Numbered from the stretch's first letter, positions 35,657 to 48,282 are shown. The stretch: DNA of 64,000 nt from Cryptomeria japonica (GCF_030272615.1 NC_081406.1:219116997-219180996); one strand, 5' to 3'. Translations and numbers: made by a program. Notes: generated by a model not told the origin, from the sequence alone.

Positions 35657-37234
35657 GAATTAATGTGCAAGCAACGCGTTGGTTCAAACAAAATTTGATG
35701 TCTAGGATATACCATTTATGAACTTGATTGATCACAAACCAAATGAAGAGCGAGGTATTTAGTTTGTTTTGAAACAATGAAACCAAATAGAGTTGATTAA
35801 AGCGAAACCGGTCCCAAACTTGATTGAACTAGGACCGATGAAGAGCAAAGATACCAAACTTGAACTTGATGGATCAGGAAGCAGATCTTACTGATCTAGA
35901 ACTTGATGGATCAAGATACGATGAGTGAAGATAAACTGTCTAGCTTGATTCAATGCAATGAAACTGAACACCTACTTAGATTGAGCGTGTGATCAAAGAT
36001 AGTCTTTAAACCCTTGATTGAGTTTAAGTGAATAATCAACTTGATGAAAAGAGATGAAACTGATTAACATCAAGAGACTGATTCAGATGAAGACAATATC
36101 AACTTGATTTGATGTGACAAAATTGATATGCCCCTAGAGATTGATTTGATGAAGCTTAGCTACTCGACTTGTAACGAAGATTTGAAAAAAATCTTGACTT
36201 TTGATGATGATGTCATGAGTATGCCCCCTCGGGAGTGAAATCAAAAGATAGCAAGGGTTGCGCAGTGATTTGAAGCAATTTTTTGAGCAATGATAAGTTA
36301 GTTGAGCACAAAGATTAATGTTGAATATTAAAATCAGAGTTGGTTTGAGAATTAAAATTGAGATTTTGCGTTGATTAACGAGAAATTGAGCGCAAATTGA
36401 AGAAGAGAATGAGCAGTTGATGAAAGTGCTAAGTGATCTTAGCTGTGTGAAATTGACTAGGAAGATGATCTCAGATTTTGATTTCAATCTCGAAAATGAA
36501 ATCGGGACCGGCAAATTAGCTTAGGGTACAAGTTTGATGTCTATCGGAGCAAGTTGAAAAATTAGGGTTTTGGCTATATAAGGGGTCCATGTGTCATTTT
36601 TTATTCATTTCCACCTCTCCAAGTTTGAAATTTTAAAAGCCCTCTGTGAAGAAAAATGACCATTCCGATCTAGGAGCACCATTTTGAGCACCAGAGACAT
36701 CACAATCGACCACAAAACTATGACCCGACGATAAGTGATCGATCTTAAGCCTGTGTGATTTCTTAAATTTTGATTGATTTTTTTGCATTTTTAAGTTGTT
36801 TAAAGTCATGTCTCATGGTTTATCGTGTGGGATAAGAACATTTCTCATACAATAAACTGTCACCTTAGTGTTTTATCGTATGGACAAATAGGGTTTGTCA
36901 TTCGGTGTTATCCCATGTCTTGTACGAACTTGTTCTTGAGTGCCCATTTTGTCATGCGATGTATAATATTTTTTCATATTGTGATAGTTTGTCGTGAGAT
37001 GTATAATCCTAATTTGTACGAAATTATGCCCTTCTATGAAAACTCATATGAAAAACAGCAAGCATGTTTTAGGGTCAAAATATCAAATTTTGATTTTGCA
37101 TTTTGTATATTTGGGTTCGTAAGCATGTTTAGCATATTGTTAGTGCAATTTGGATCTCGTGCTGACACTGTTTATGTTTGACTTTGCAGATTCAGTTGCC
37201 AGATATCTTGTTTTGATGTGTTTATCTGCCTACG
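35657..37234. other. Tat1 3' non-coding region and antisense-ORF leader
   Basis: 35700-36130 repeats acttgat and gatgaa words in loose order. 36800-37060 (plus) holds a cluster of CG-bearing words: ttatcgtgtgg, ttatcgtatgg, gtcattcgg, cttgtacga, gtcatgcga, gtcgtgaga and ttgtacgaa. A splice-acceptor-like tttgactttgcag ends at 37189, 45 bp before the ORF ATG. The minus frame at 36134-36514 lacks motifs. Confidence 0.5.
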
Positions 37235-38077
37235 ATGGGATTAGTTCATTGTTTATCAGACTCAGATAGGGGACACATTGAGTTGTGCGGGTTTGGATAC
37301 CTTCTTCAGATGTCGGATATCCGTGTAAATCATAGGATGTTGACCGCACTAGCAGAGCAGTTTCATTCAGAGCATAATACTTTCCATTTACCTTTAGGAG
37401 AGATGATGATCACACCTCAGGATGTCTACCGGATTCTCAGGATTTTGTTTGCTAGTGACAAGGTCGATTATGATTCTGCTCAGCAGCCAGGTATCTTAGC
37501 TTTGAGATGCATATTCCATGATGAGACTATCCTTGAGCGGGCCATCACATGGGATGTTCTGATGACTAGGTATAGTGAGAAGTTTCTGTTGGCATGTGTG
37601 TTAGCTGGTATCATTTGGTGTTTTGTTATGCCAAATAGGGGACAACAAGGTTTTTTGTGTGGCTGGGCTAGGATGCTCGAGAGACTATTGACTCATCCTA
37701 AGAGATTAGGGTGGGGATCTTGTTTGTTAGCCCATATGTATCATGAGATGCATGAGGTTGCATATAGGGATGGGAAGAGCATGGCAGCAGGAGTCTTAGT
37801 TTTGTAGATATGGGCATGGGAGCACATCCCAGTATGCAGGTTGATAGTAGATGATGCTAGAGATCCACACCAGCCTATTGTATATTGTTATTTAGGTTAT
37901 GTCACTCAGCCCCATCTGGGTAAGATAGATTATGGGAGGAGACAGCTCAATGATTTGATTGCGGTAGTATGGAGACCGTATAGGGGTCTAGAGCTATGGG
38001 ATGATTGGAGAGGGCAGAGGAAGGATATGTTTATGAATCATCCTCTTATTGGCAGGTCGGTGTCAATCATTGAGTAG
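37235..38077 (+). pseudogene. antisense PMD-like ORF of Tat1
   Basis: It starts with ATG 37235 (MGLVHCLSDSD) and encodes a plant mobile (aminotransferase-like) domain. Visible elements are HRMLTALAEQF, NTFHLPLGEMMI, QDVYRIL, FLLACVLAGIIWCFVMPN, LAHMYHEMHEV, and VLVL then a TAG then IWAWEHIPVCRL. The frame continues past the TAG (37805-37807, where Gln is expected) to a stop at 38075-38077. Further plus-strand fragments with stops extend to about 38960, ending in a Pro-rich PPPPPSDEGE segment. It lies between integrase and the 3' LTR, opposite to gag-pol. PMD proteins in plants act in transposon silencing and development; a role in the element is not known. Confidence 0.75.
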
Positions 38078-38965
38078 TTCATAGTTTGTAGGGTTATGAG
38101 GCAGTATGGTAGAGCACAGGGTATATCTCACAAGTTTACAGCCTATTCTCGATATAGAGATGAGGAGAGATGAGGATGGGCTCCAAGGTTATCCAATGCA
38201 CTAAGCATGCAGGAGCTAGTCAGTGTACAACAACAACGATGGGATTATTTGGAGGATGTTGTAGATGCGGGGGTATTGCCCTAGTATAGGGAATGGTTCC
38301 AAAGACATCCATTTCCTAGATTCACAGATCCTGGAAAGAATGCACCTCTCATAAAGGAGGTCAAGGATGAGGCACTAGCATAGGAATAGGTATCGTGACA
38401 GGTGTAGGGTTAGAGAGCAAGTGCACCTAGGCGAGCAGGGGGTGATCCTGGGGCTAGTAGTACTAGGATATTAGTTGGAGTGAGACAACAACAAAGAGGG
38501 GAGGGTGGATCTCTAGGGGCTATTGGGGTTGAGGTTGGTGGTGCTAGGGCAAAAAAGGGTAGAGGTGAGGAGGAGAGAGAAAATCCTAGGTAGGTGAGGC
38601 AATGGAGGGATGAGAAGAGAGGCGAAGAGGGAGTTGGAGGGGCATCGAATGTAGCACGGTCTTTGAGGACTAGAATGGCAAGTTTACAGTCATAGTTGAC
38701 AGTGGCGTAGACGCACCTTGTAGAGTGAGACTGATAACTTGTTGAGGTCAGAGTAGAGTGAGATACCCTCTAGCGAGAGGTTTTGCATCAAATGAGTCAG
38801 GGAGCCTATTATGTTGCCGCGTATAGTGTAGTAGTCCTAGTGGCACAACAGGTTGTTCCATATTCTCAGTATATGGCTTGATCTAAGGGAGCTAGGGCAC
38901 CTAGAAAGGATGTCGGTCAGTGGGTACCACCTCCTCCACCTAGCGATGAGGGAGAGGTAGAGAGC
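38078..38965 (+). pseudogene. C-terminal continuation of the Tat1 antisense ORF
   Basis: In the same orientation, fragments such as FTAYSRYRDEER, WDYLEDVVDAGVLP, YREWFQRHPFPRF and TDPGKNAPLIKE are readable, with several TAG/TGA codons. A Gly/Arg/Glu-rich tract and SQYMAWSKGARAPRKDVG follow, then a stop after a Pro-rich tail. This resembles the layout of the older relic at 13.7-15.9 kb: domain, low-complexity segment, helical tail. Confidence 0.5.
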
Positions 38966-40485
38966 TAGATTTTGATATCTCCTAGATTTTGTTAGATACC
39001 CCATTTTTGTAGCCTATATGATTCTTGCTCCGATGAGACATTGTATTTGACAGTTGATATCATTTGTACTCTGAGACATAGAGATTATGATGATATATAT
39101 GAGATCTTGATTTAATTTCATTGTACTTGTGTTGATTGATTATGGGGTGTCTTTCTATATGCTTTATTCTATATGTATGCATATCTTTTTAGTATGGATG
39201 TATGTAATGCAGATGAATATGGATGTTTATTTTTGTTTCTTTTTCATAGGCAAATAGAGGATGAAAATGAGTAACTAGTAATGCAAATGTTTATTTTCCT
39301 TTATGCAATAATATGAATGCAAATAAGTAATAATGAAATGTATGGATCTATATAAGATGCTTATGTATGCAGCTAACATCTCAATACACAAGTACTCGAT
39401 CAGAGAAATGATGGCAAAAAAGAGACCACTTAGCTAAGAAATGATGATTGCCTTAGACTCTCATTCAAAAGATAAAGAGATCATTGTTATCATGTCAAAA
39501 TCACTCGAAGTGCATAAAATGAATGTAACCTAAACCTAGTCATTGGATTTGGAATGCTTAATTTTAATCACCGAGCGTTTTACAAACACAACAAGCATAA
39601 TGGAGTTAATTTATTTGCATATGCAATATTAATTATCTTATCCGCAATGGCCCTTTGTTTGTTCATATCCTTGGATAGATTGTGCATGCATCCAGATTGC
39701 ACATTAAAGAAATTCCCTCAAATAGACAAAGAAATGACTCCAACCTCCCTATAGCATACAAATAAGTGGAGTTGAGGTATGTGTGGTGATTTCACCTTGA
39801 TGTGAAGGCACTTATCATAGACACCCAACTAATTAGATGTTTCCAGATCATCAGATTCATTCCTACAAGCAGAAAACAAAGAAAGCATTATGCCCCCAAT
39901 CCTTGCTCCTCTTAGTCAAGATAGACTTCCTCGAGTTACTCAGAGGGAATAATAAGTGAAATCCAATGTAAAAGACAACACACAAAGAAAATTTCATGCA
40001 TATCTCAAACAGTTTAGTGATTGTTTTCAGTAGTCTTGTTTTGCTTGTGTACTTAGTGATAAAACTCTTCTGTAGTTGGGAGATAGGTGACTGCCTCAGA
40101 GTGGATGACTAGGTACCACTGACTAAAATATGACTTGGTTGATACTGCTTAGGACATGTATATTGCTTAGTCGATTACCCTAAGACTAGGATATTGATCG
40201 GTTCCAAGCCACGAGGGTTCCAAAAAGAACCGGGATGTCACAAAAGCGACTAAAAGATATGTACACATGAAATCAAAGATGCAAGAAAGTGGGAATGAAA
40301 AATGGGAAATGCCAATGTTGCGATGATAGATGCAGTGCTTGAGTACAAGAGGTGCCTATTTACCAGGTTTTCACCTGCTTGGCAAAGATTCTTTCTCATT
40401 TTTTTTTCTTTTTTTAAGGACATTTTATGATTTTTAGGATTTCTTCAAGACCTTTTAGCTATACAGGTTGCTGGAGTAGAGGATA
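38966..40485. other. Tat1 spacer between antisense ORF and integrase
   Basis: AT-rich with atgtatgcatat and gatgaatatggatg words. No supported gene was seen. The short frame 39554-39754 has no recognisable domain. It is the likely convergent 3' end of the sense (minus) and antisense (plus) transcription units. Confidence 0.5.
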
Positions 40486-41789
40486 CTAAGTGAATAATTT
40501 CTTCAAGTGGATGGTGTTGATCGGTTTACGAAGTTGTTCTACTTTCGATGTTGAGAGTTGATAGGCACCAGAGCCAAAGACTGCAGTAAGGATGTAGGGA
40601 CCCAACCAATTGGGTTCAAACTTCCCTTTGTTGTCTTGAAACTATTGATTCTTATAATTTTCTCTTAGAAAAAGGTCACCAAATTGAAATTTTGTTTGTC
40701 AAACCTTTTTGTTATAACCTCTAGACATTCTCTTTTGATATGCTCTCAGATGATCAAACACCACTTGTAGACGTTCATCCAACAACTCGAGTTCTTGCAA
40801 TCTAGATATTATGTAGTCTTCATTAGTAACAAGACCTTGCAAAGAAACTCTTAAAGATGGTATTTCCACCTTAATAGGTAAGACTGCTTCGGACCCATAC
40901 ACCAAAGAAAAAGGTGTAGCCCCAGTAGGTGTTCTAATACTTGTTCTATAAGTCCATAGTGTAGGATTGAGCTGCAGATGCCAATCCTTTCCAGATTTAT
41001 TGATTGTTTTGTGTAAGATAGTCAACAGATTCTTGTTAGATGCTTCGTCTTGTCCATTACCTTGAGGGTAGTATATGGATGACCAGTGTTGTTTTATTTT
41101 GAATTTTTCACAAATTTCATCTAGATCTTTATTCTTGAATTGCCCTCCATTGTCAGTCACAATGGATGAAGGTATACCACATCTGCAAATGATATAGTTA
41201 AGGATGAATAGAGCTACTTTTTTACCAGTTGCTTTGATGAGCAGAATTGCTTCTACCCACTTAGTGAAGTACTCAGTGGCAGTTATAATAAACTTCTATT
41301 CGTTAGATGATGCAAGATATATTTAGCCAATGAGATCAAATGCCCATTGTTGAATAGGCCAATGTGTAATGAAGGGGATGAGATCCCTTTCTAGAGCATG
41401 TATGAGGTTTCTATGTAGCTGACACTTCTTACAAGTTTTAGCATCTTTATCCATGTCTGGCCAGTAGTAGCCAACCCTTAGTAGTTTTCGTGCTAAAGTT
41501 AGACTGTTTGAATGGGATCCACAAATACCTTCATGGACATCGCATAATGTGCATTGGGACTCTCCAGTTTCTAGACACCTAAGTAAAGTACTATCCAAAC
41601 CTCACCTAAATAGGTCGTTAGTGATGATGATGTACCGTGAAGCATTTCAGATAGGTTCCTTTTTTCATTATCAGAAAGATTAGCAGGGTTGTAGCGAGAT
41701 GAGTCATGTCCAATAATAGAATAGACCATCTGAGACTCAGGAGAATAATATGCAAGATAATGTAACTCTTCCACCATAAATTCAAAGCG
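40486..41789 (-). pseudogene. Tat1 integrase
   Basis: The minus strand has a zinc-binding HHCC region (HEGICGSHSNSLTLARKLL, then WPDMDKDAKTCKKCQ, 41400-41550). Catalytic-core pieces follow (WPIQQWAFDLIG; MTDNGGQFKNKDLDEICEKF; WSSIYYPQGNGQDEASNK, where the expected Glu is still present). A C-terminal DNA-binding part contains PNWLGPYIL, GSGAYQLS and PINTIHLKKLF, ending at TAG 40486-40488. The core is interrupted between about 41160 and 41320 by frameshift and stops. Its job in an intact element is insertion of the cDNA. Confidence 0.88.
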
Positions 41790-42338
41790 AAAACTAGATT
41801 CCTATAGCTGTGGTATAGAAGCCAAGGTAGCCATTGCATCCGCTGCTCTATTTGTTGATCTAGGGATTTGCTAAAATGATACAAAGGTAAAGTATTTCTT
41901 GAGATCATCCATCATTCTCATATAAGGAATTAGTTTCTCATCTCTAGTCTGATATATATCATTGATTTGGTTGATGATGAGTTGAGAGTCTCCATAGATG
42001 TGTAATTCAACAACCTTCCATTCGATGGCTAGCTTCATCCTATTTACCAAAGCTTCATATTCTACAATGTTGTTTGTGCAAGGGAAGAGAATCTTGTAAG
42101 CTTTTGGGATTGAATATTTTTTAGGAGTAACAATAAGTATTCCAGCACCAGAACCATGTTGAGTGAAAGACCCATCAAAGAACATCTTCCATGATCGTTG
42201 AGTACGGTGCATGATTGATTCATCCAGAAATTCTGTGTGCAAAGTTTGATTGGCTTCAAGTGGAGCATCAACAATTTGATCTGCAATAACTTGTCCTTTG
42301 ATGACTTTTCATTCTACATATTCAATATCAAATTTCAT
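41790..42338 (-). pseudogene. Tat1 second RNase H (archaeal type)
   Basis: The minus strand shows KMFFDGSFTQHGSGAGIL, ILFPCTNNIVEYEAL, ELHIYGDSQLIINQI and a later TNRAADAMATLAS. These carry the four acidic positions of an RNase H fold: Asp in FDGS, Glu in VEYEAL, Asp in GDSQ, Asp in AADAMA. It follows the ordinary RNase H; this second copy is the diagnostic feature of Tat elements. One TAG separates the last segment. The preceding KGQVIADQ motif matches the equivalent segment in Tat2 at 61805. Confidence 0.88.
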
Positions 42339-43682
42339 AAGAACCATGACCTATTTAGCCAATCTTCTTGTAAGTGTTTCTTTGCTGAGAAGATATTTGA
42401 GTGGATCAATCTTAGCCACCAGCTTAATAGAATGTGCTAACATGTAGTGTCTTAATTTCTGTGATGCAAAGACTAATACCAAACAAGATTTTTCTATGAT
42501 AGTATAGTTCATTTCATAGGACACCAAGGTCCTATTGATATAATATATAGCTCTTTCCTTTTTATTTTCATCTTGTTGTGCCAGAAGTGCCCCCAGTGAT
42601 GTATCGGTAGCTGATATGTATAGAATCAATGCTTTACCTTGAATTGGTGGCATCAATATGGGTGGATTAGAAAGATAGTCTTTGATTTGTTTTAGATGTT
42701 GTTCACAATCTTCATCACAGGTGTATTGTACTCCTTTCCTTAATACTTTTGTGAAGGGTTGAGCTTTGTCTCCTATCTAAGATATAAAGTGCTTTATTGA
42801 TTGGAGATGTCCTTGTAAACTTCTCATTTGACTGATATTCTTGGGCGGAGGCATTTCCATTATGGCTTGGACCTTTTCAAGATCAACCTCAATTCCTTTC
42901 TTTCAAATTATGTAATCAAGCAATTTCCCTGATGTTACTTTGAATGCACACTTTTTAGGATTTAGCCAAAGCTCAAATCTTTCCATTCTATCCAGTATGT
43001 GGCCTAGTTCTTGGATATGTGTGGATCTCTTCATGGTTTTTACTAAGGTGTCATCAATATAATCTTCCATGTTTTTGTGCATCATATTGTGGAAGATAGT
43101 GGTTACTACTCTTTGGTAAGTTTCTCTTGCATTCTTTAGTCCAAATGGCATGACGTTCCAGTAGAAGGCTCCCCATGTACATGTGAAAATTGTCTTTTCT
43201 TGATCCTCAGGAGCTATCTTAATCTGATTATAACCATTGAATCCATCCATTAATGAGTACATATCATATCTAGCAGTCATATCCACTATCATATCAATGT
43301 TGGGAAATGGAAAATCATCTTTCGAACACGCTTTGTTGAGATCCTTGAAGTCTGTGCAAACCCTAATAGATTTGTTTGCCTTTGATATAGGTACTATGTT
43401 TGATATCCATTGTACATAGTCTATAGCTCTGATAAATCTAGCTTTTAGCAATTTTTCTAGCTCAGCTTTGACTAGTAGTGCCACATGAGGATGCATCTTA
43501 CAGAGTTTTTGCTTGATTGGTTTAACTCTTGATGTAATAGAGAAATGATGCATGATGAAATTAAGATCTAGGCATGGCATATTAGAGTATGTCCATGCAA
43601 AGTTGATCTTCTTTTTTGAAAAGAGGTTGTTGAAATCTTTTAACTCTTCTGATGATAGTGATTGAGCTAAATGAATGATATG
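42339..43682 (-). pseudogene. Tat1 reverse transcriptase and first RNase H
   Basis: RT fragments on the minus strand: KQKLCKMHPHVALLVKAE, VQWISNIVPISKANKSIRVC, DFKDLNKACSKDDFPFPNID, LMDGFNGYNQIKIAPEDQEK, TCTWGAFYWNVMPFGLKNA, and the catalytic YIDD in MEDYIDDTLVK. The thumb continues with NPKKCAFKV. RNase H 1 follows (LYISATDTSLGALLAQQ, ERAIYYINRTL, NYTIIEKSCLVLVFA, LRHYML). The frame 42903-43580 is open over the whole RT core. Stops and small shifts occur between RT and RNase H (about 42660-42900). Confidence 0.92.
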
Positions 43683-44784
43683 TCATGTCTCTTGACTTCC
43701 AATATCTACTGGTTGAGTTGGTTCAATCAATATTGAAGATCTTTCTTGGAAGTGAATTGGCAACATATCAAGTATCTCACCCTCAGGTGCCTTAGAGAGG
43801 TTTTCACCCTTAGGTACATCCTTTATTTTTACTTTTCTTTGTTTTGACACTGCCATAGTGTGGTTTTTGTCATCAGAACTTTTATTTTTATTTTTTTTAT
43901 TTTTGTGACTGAGATACTTGATGTATGTCTCAATCATGTCCTCACTTTGCTCACTGGTGGAAGAGTTCATTGGTTTAACTCCATTAAGATAGCAGGCTAA
44001 TGTGTAGTCATTGGCAAAGGTAGGTATATTCAAAGGTTGGTTGTAAAGAGTACAATCAATCAGTTCAGGATGTATCAAGGATAAATTTTGAACAGTTTCA
44101 AGGGAGTTCAGGGTATTATCATCATAACTTTGGACCGACAAGTCGAGTTCCAGAAAACTACCTTTCATAAGTGTCTTGAGACTAGGAAGAGTTACAACAT
44201 GATTATTAAAGTTCAAGTTAATATTTAGTGGACCTAACCCAATAGACCTACTCCTAACATTGTCCCCTACTTCAGACTAGACTACATATCGTGTTGTGAT
44301 TGTAACAGGGTCAGCAGGCAGTATCTCAAAATTCATGATGGAGTAGTCATAATATGATGTCGAATAGTTGTTGATATAAATAGAGCCTTTGTCAGAATTA
44401 TCAGAGTCATAAGATGAAGCTTTTAACTCTTCTTCAAGTGATTTAGTAAAGTATGTATAGTATCAATACCTACATCCTTGATGCTGCAAGTTCCTTCGTG
44501 ATTTGGTTCATTGATCACTTGTATTTGACATACCTGTTGACATAACCTTGATGGTTCTGTTAGTTCCTGCCATCTTTTCCATTCAGCTTCCTCTGGACTG
44601 ATGACTAGTCCTACTTCTGTAGCTTCTAATTCTTCTTTTGTGGTTCCATACCTGATTTTCCCTATATCATTAGAGGGGGAATTTTCTTATGCTCTTCCTT
44701 CTTTTAGTTGTTGTTCATAGTCTTCTTGTCTTTGTAGTCTGATTTCCTCTATTTCCTTTTGCAGCATTAAGTGAATTTCCTCTT
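43683..44784 (-). pseudogene. Tat1 protease-RT linker, proximal part
   Basis: An open minus frame at 43683-44216 is rich in Ser, Lys and Asn (YLSHKNKKNKNKSSDDKN) and has no enzyme motif. More fragments continue to the Copia B insertion at 44785 (EIHLMLQKEIEEIRLQRQ), a charged helical segment. The linker is continuous with 50163-51069 on the other side of Copia B. Confidence 0.7.
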
Positions 44785-46271
44785 TGTTGGCATACTAACA
44801 GACAAAGGGAGATTGTTGGCATTTCAATAAGGATATTGAGAAGGTTGTTGATGATTATGGATATAACTGATTAAGGATGTTTACTGTCTTAATATTATTA
44901 TTTTGTCGTTGATGTCAAGAAATTGATTTTCTAATTCAGTATGATGTTGCCATATCTTAAGAAGTGTGATTTGATGAGTATAAAGATGTCAGTAAAAGAC
45001 ATAGAAAGAATGTAATGAATAAGGGGAGGAATAAGTTATTCAATGGGCAACTATTACCAAGTTAGACAATGATGAGATCATGATGTTTAGATTGTTTTGA
45101 TATCATACATATGTTATTGATTGTAAGGTTAATACTATACTATGTTACCGAGCAAAGAACCTAGTTGGTAAACCCTAAGGTTATCGCTATCGGTTAATGA
45201 AGGTGGAAAGTCTACCGAGTGAAGTTTAGTATTTACCGAGTTGTAATTGAGTAATAATAGAATGAATTAAATGATTATTAGCATTATTTAATGAAGGAAG
45301 CTAATGAGCTGGAACTGATTAAATGATTGGTATGTCGTGCATGAAGTTTGTTAAAGAATCTAAGGCAAAGGAAAATCTACAGGAAGATCTACAACGCAGA
45401 TTGAACCGCAATACCCTAGCACAAGTTCCAAGAAATGTATGCAAGTTCCAAGGCAGGGTAAAACATTTTCAAATTGAAGGATACATTGAACCTAGTCAAG
45501 TTTGAAGATCTGATGGCTGTGACTGATCATGGGAAATGTGATCAAGGAGATTAAGTGGTTGGTGAATTGTTTATAAATAAGGAACTATTGATAAACAATG
45601 TATGCCGACAAGTGTATGAACAGGGATGCTACATAGTGATTACCGAGCACAGAAGCTTGAAGACCTGTTTGGATAACAAAGTATAGAGTCGAGCAGATGG
45701 ATAAGATAAGTCCTATATTGTATTGAGCAAAGCATTTTAGATGTGAAGTTGTAGATAGATTTTTATTACTATTATTTTGTGAAGTGACAGAAAATATCTT
45801 AACCGAGTGGACTTAATAGTCTTATTTGTAAACCCCTCTAGCAAGGTGACATTTTGATTGAGTGTTTGAAATCCTCTAACAAGGTCACTTCTAAGAAAGT
45901 GAAGATCCTAACAGATCTGAGGGAAATCCCTTAACCGGGTCACATCTAGCAATGTGTTTGTAATCTTTAACATGATTTGCTTTTAACCGAGCATACTCTA
46001 GAAGAGTATATTTCTTAGTGGGTCTAAAATCCCATAGCGGTTTTTCCCTATTTGGGTTTCCATGTTAAATATGGTGTTATGAGTGATATGATGTTTATAT
46101 GCTTTTGAGTTTGCATGTTTAGTAGTTTTGGTTATATTACTGAAGTATATGTTATCAAGTTTGAATCTATTATTTTTATGGAAGATTAAGTTTGTATGAG
46201 TCACCCCCCCCCCCTCCACTCTCATCTTATTAGCTTGGTATCTGTACTTACATTAAGTATCAGAAATATCA
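44785..46271 (+). repeat. 5' LTR of Copia B
   Basis: It ends AGAAATATCA directly before the primer-binding site. It carries a TATA box at 45572-45579, one copy of the aacctagtyggtaaac unit (the 3' LTR has two), and a run of C at about 46205-46214. Confidence 0.93.
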
Positions 46272-46273
46272 AT

Positions 46274-46285
46274 TGGTATCAGAGC
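46274..46285 (+). other. primer-binding site of Copia B
   Basis: tggtatcagagc, complementary to the 3' end of plant initiator methionine tRNA, the usual Copia primer, two bases after the LTR end. Confidence 0.9.
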
Positions 46286-46396
46286 TTTGGACTCTGGAAG
46301 AAAATTTTTGAAGGTACTTGAGTAAAAGATCCATAGATGTATAAGAGGGATGCACCAAAGCTAAACAAGTCAAGTTTCTGTACATAGCAGAAAAGG

Positions 46397-46892
46397 ATGA
46401 AGTTGCACCTATCAGGAGTTGGAGAATATGATGTATATTATCTGGAGAATGATTTTATTACACTGAGCACCTATCCATTAACAATGGAAGAGATAAAGGC
46501 AAAGCAAGAACATATTCAAGCAATGATTGAAATAACATTTGCATTGACCGACTCAAAGTTTAATGATCTATATGGTGGTGATGAACATGTTCAAAGAGAA
46601 AAAGTGGATAGTCTAAGAGGGAAACTTGAATCTATGAGGCTGAATGAAGGTGAGAACATAACTCAGTATAGTACAAGACTAAAGGAGATTGTCAATCAAA
46701 TCAAAGGAGCAGGTGGAACTATTGAAGAAAAGAATATAACAAGTAAGTTGTTAAGAACCCTTCTACCAACTTATGCAATCCAAGTCTCTACAATCAATGA
46801 ATTAAGGTCTGTACCCAATATGCTAGTTTCTTTAGATGCTACTATTGGTAAGCTACATGCATTTGAGTTAAGTAATTTTTATAACAGTGGAT
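46397..46892 (+). pseudogene. Copia B gag N-terminal part
   Basis: ATG 46397 begins MKLHLSGVGEYDVYY, followed by ALTDSKFNDLYGGDE, LESMRLNEGENITQYSTRLK, IVNQIKGAGGTIEEKN and LLRTLLPTYAIQVSTI. This is the helical gag capsid pattern of plant Copia elements (UBN2 type). After SNFYNSGF the sequence jumps into the RT gene, so the nucleocapsid is missing and the reading frame changes. Confidence 0.85.
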
Positions 46893-48282
46893 TTTCAGAA
46901 ACAAGTTGAATGAAAAAGGTGAGGTCATTCGAAATAAAGCTAGACTAGTTTGCAAAGGTTATGCCGAAGAAGAAGGAATTGATTATGGTGAGACTTTTGC
47001 ACCTGTGGCAAGACTTGAAGGAGTAAGAACATTATTGGCATATGCTGCTTACAAGAATTTCAAGGTATATCAAATGGATGTCAAATCTGCATTTCTGAAT
47101 GGTATATTAGAAGAAGTTTTTATTGAACAACCTAAAGGATTTGTTGAAGACAAGAATAAAGATCAGGTATGTAAATTGAACAAAGCCTTATATGGACTGA
47201 AACAAGCACCTAGAGTATGGTATGAAAGATTGCACTCTTATTTAATCAAGATTGGTTTTATAAGAATAAGTGAAAACAACAATATGTACATGAAGAATGA
47301 TGAAAATGAAATACTAATCTCAGCCATATTTGTTGATGATATTATATTTTGTGGAAATGACTCTCTATGCAAAAACTTTGGAAATGAAATGAGCAAAGAA
47401 TTTGATATGTCATTAATGGGTGAGATAAAGTACTTTATAGGTTTACAAATACTAAAAATGAAAAATGAGATTTTCATTACGTAATCCAAGTACATAAAGG
47501 AAATCTTGAAGAAATTTGGAATGGATGATTCAAAACCAGTAAGTACTCCTATGACTACCAACTATAAATTATCAAAGAATGATGAATCTGCATTTGTTGA
47601 TGAGACACTTTACCGATCCATGATTGGAAAGCTACAATATGTTGTTCACAACAGACCAGACATAGCACATGTAGTAGGTATAGTTGCACAATTCCCTGCA
47701 GATCATAAGGAAACACACATGACAACAATCAAGAGAATTTCCAGATACTTGAAAGGCATTGAGGATTATTTCTTAGTATATCAGAAAAGAAATGACTTTG
47801 ATCTAAAAGTTTATACCGATGCTGATTGGGTAGGCAACACTGACAACAGAAAAAGCACAAGTGGAGGAGCTTTCATTTTAGGAGAAAGAATAGTGAGTTG
47901 GCTTAGCAAGAAACAAGGATGTGTTTCACAGTCAACAATAGAAGCTGAATATGTTGCTGCAACATTGAATTGCACCAACATAGCATTGATCAAACAACTG
48001 TTGGAGGGTATAAATGAGAAAGTTAGCAAGCCAGTAACTATATTCTATGACAATACTAGTACCATTAACATTTCAAATAATCCTATTATGTACTCTAAGA
48101 CAAAGCACATCTCAATCAAATATCATTATCTTAGAGAAGAAGCTCAAGAGAAGAAAGTAGTGTTGGAGTATATTAGCACGAAGGAACAAATAGCAGATAT
48201 CTTCACCAAGCCACTACCAAAGGACACTTTTGAGTATCTCAGAAGTAAGTTAGGGGTCCTACCCCTATCTTCTATTCACTGA
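46893..48282 (+). pseudogene. Copia B reverse transcriptase (5'-truncated) and RNase H
   Basis: It enters RT at the position equal to [12 protein letters not shown] of Copia A and continues [33 protein letters not shown] and [15 protein letters not shown] follows at 47482-47484, where Gln is expected (FIT stop SKY). RNase H comes next: [38 protein letters not shown]. The stop is at 48282. Apart from the TAA the frame is open. The direct gag-RT junction is a deletion of about 2.3 kb relative to Copia A. Confidence 0.92.

Noticed and set aside
36134..36514. 126-codon minus ORF as an extra Tat1 gene
   Set aside because: No motif; overlaps low-complexity acttgat/gatgaa repeats next to the polypurine tract.
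41571..41908. Two overlapping minus ORFs in Tat1
   Set aside because: Alternative frames across the RNase H-integrase joint; only one frame carries TNRAADAMATLAS.
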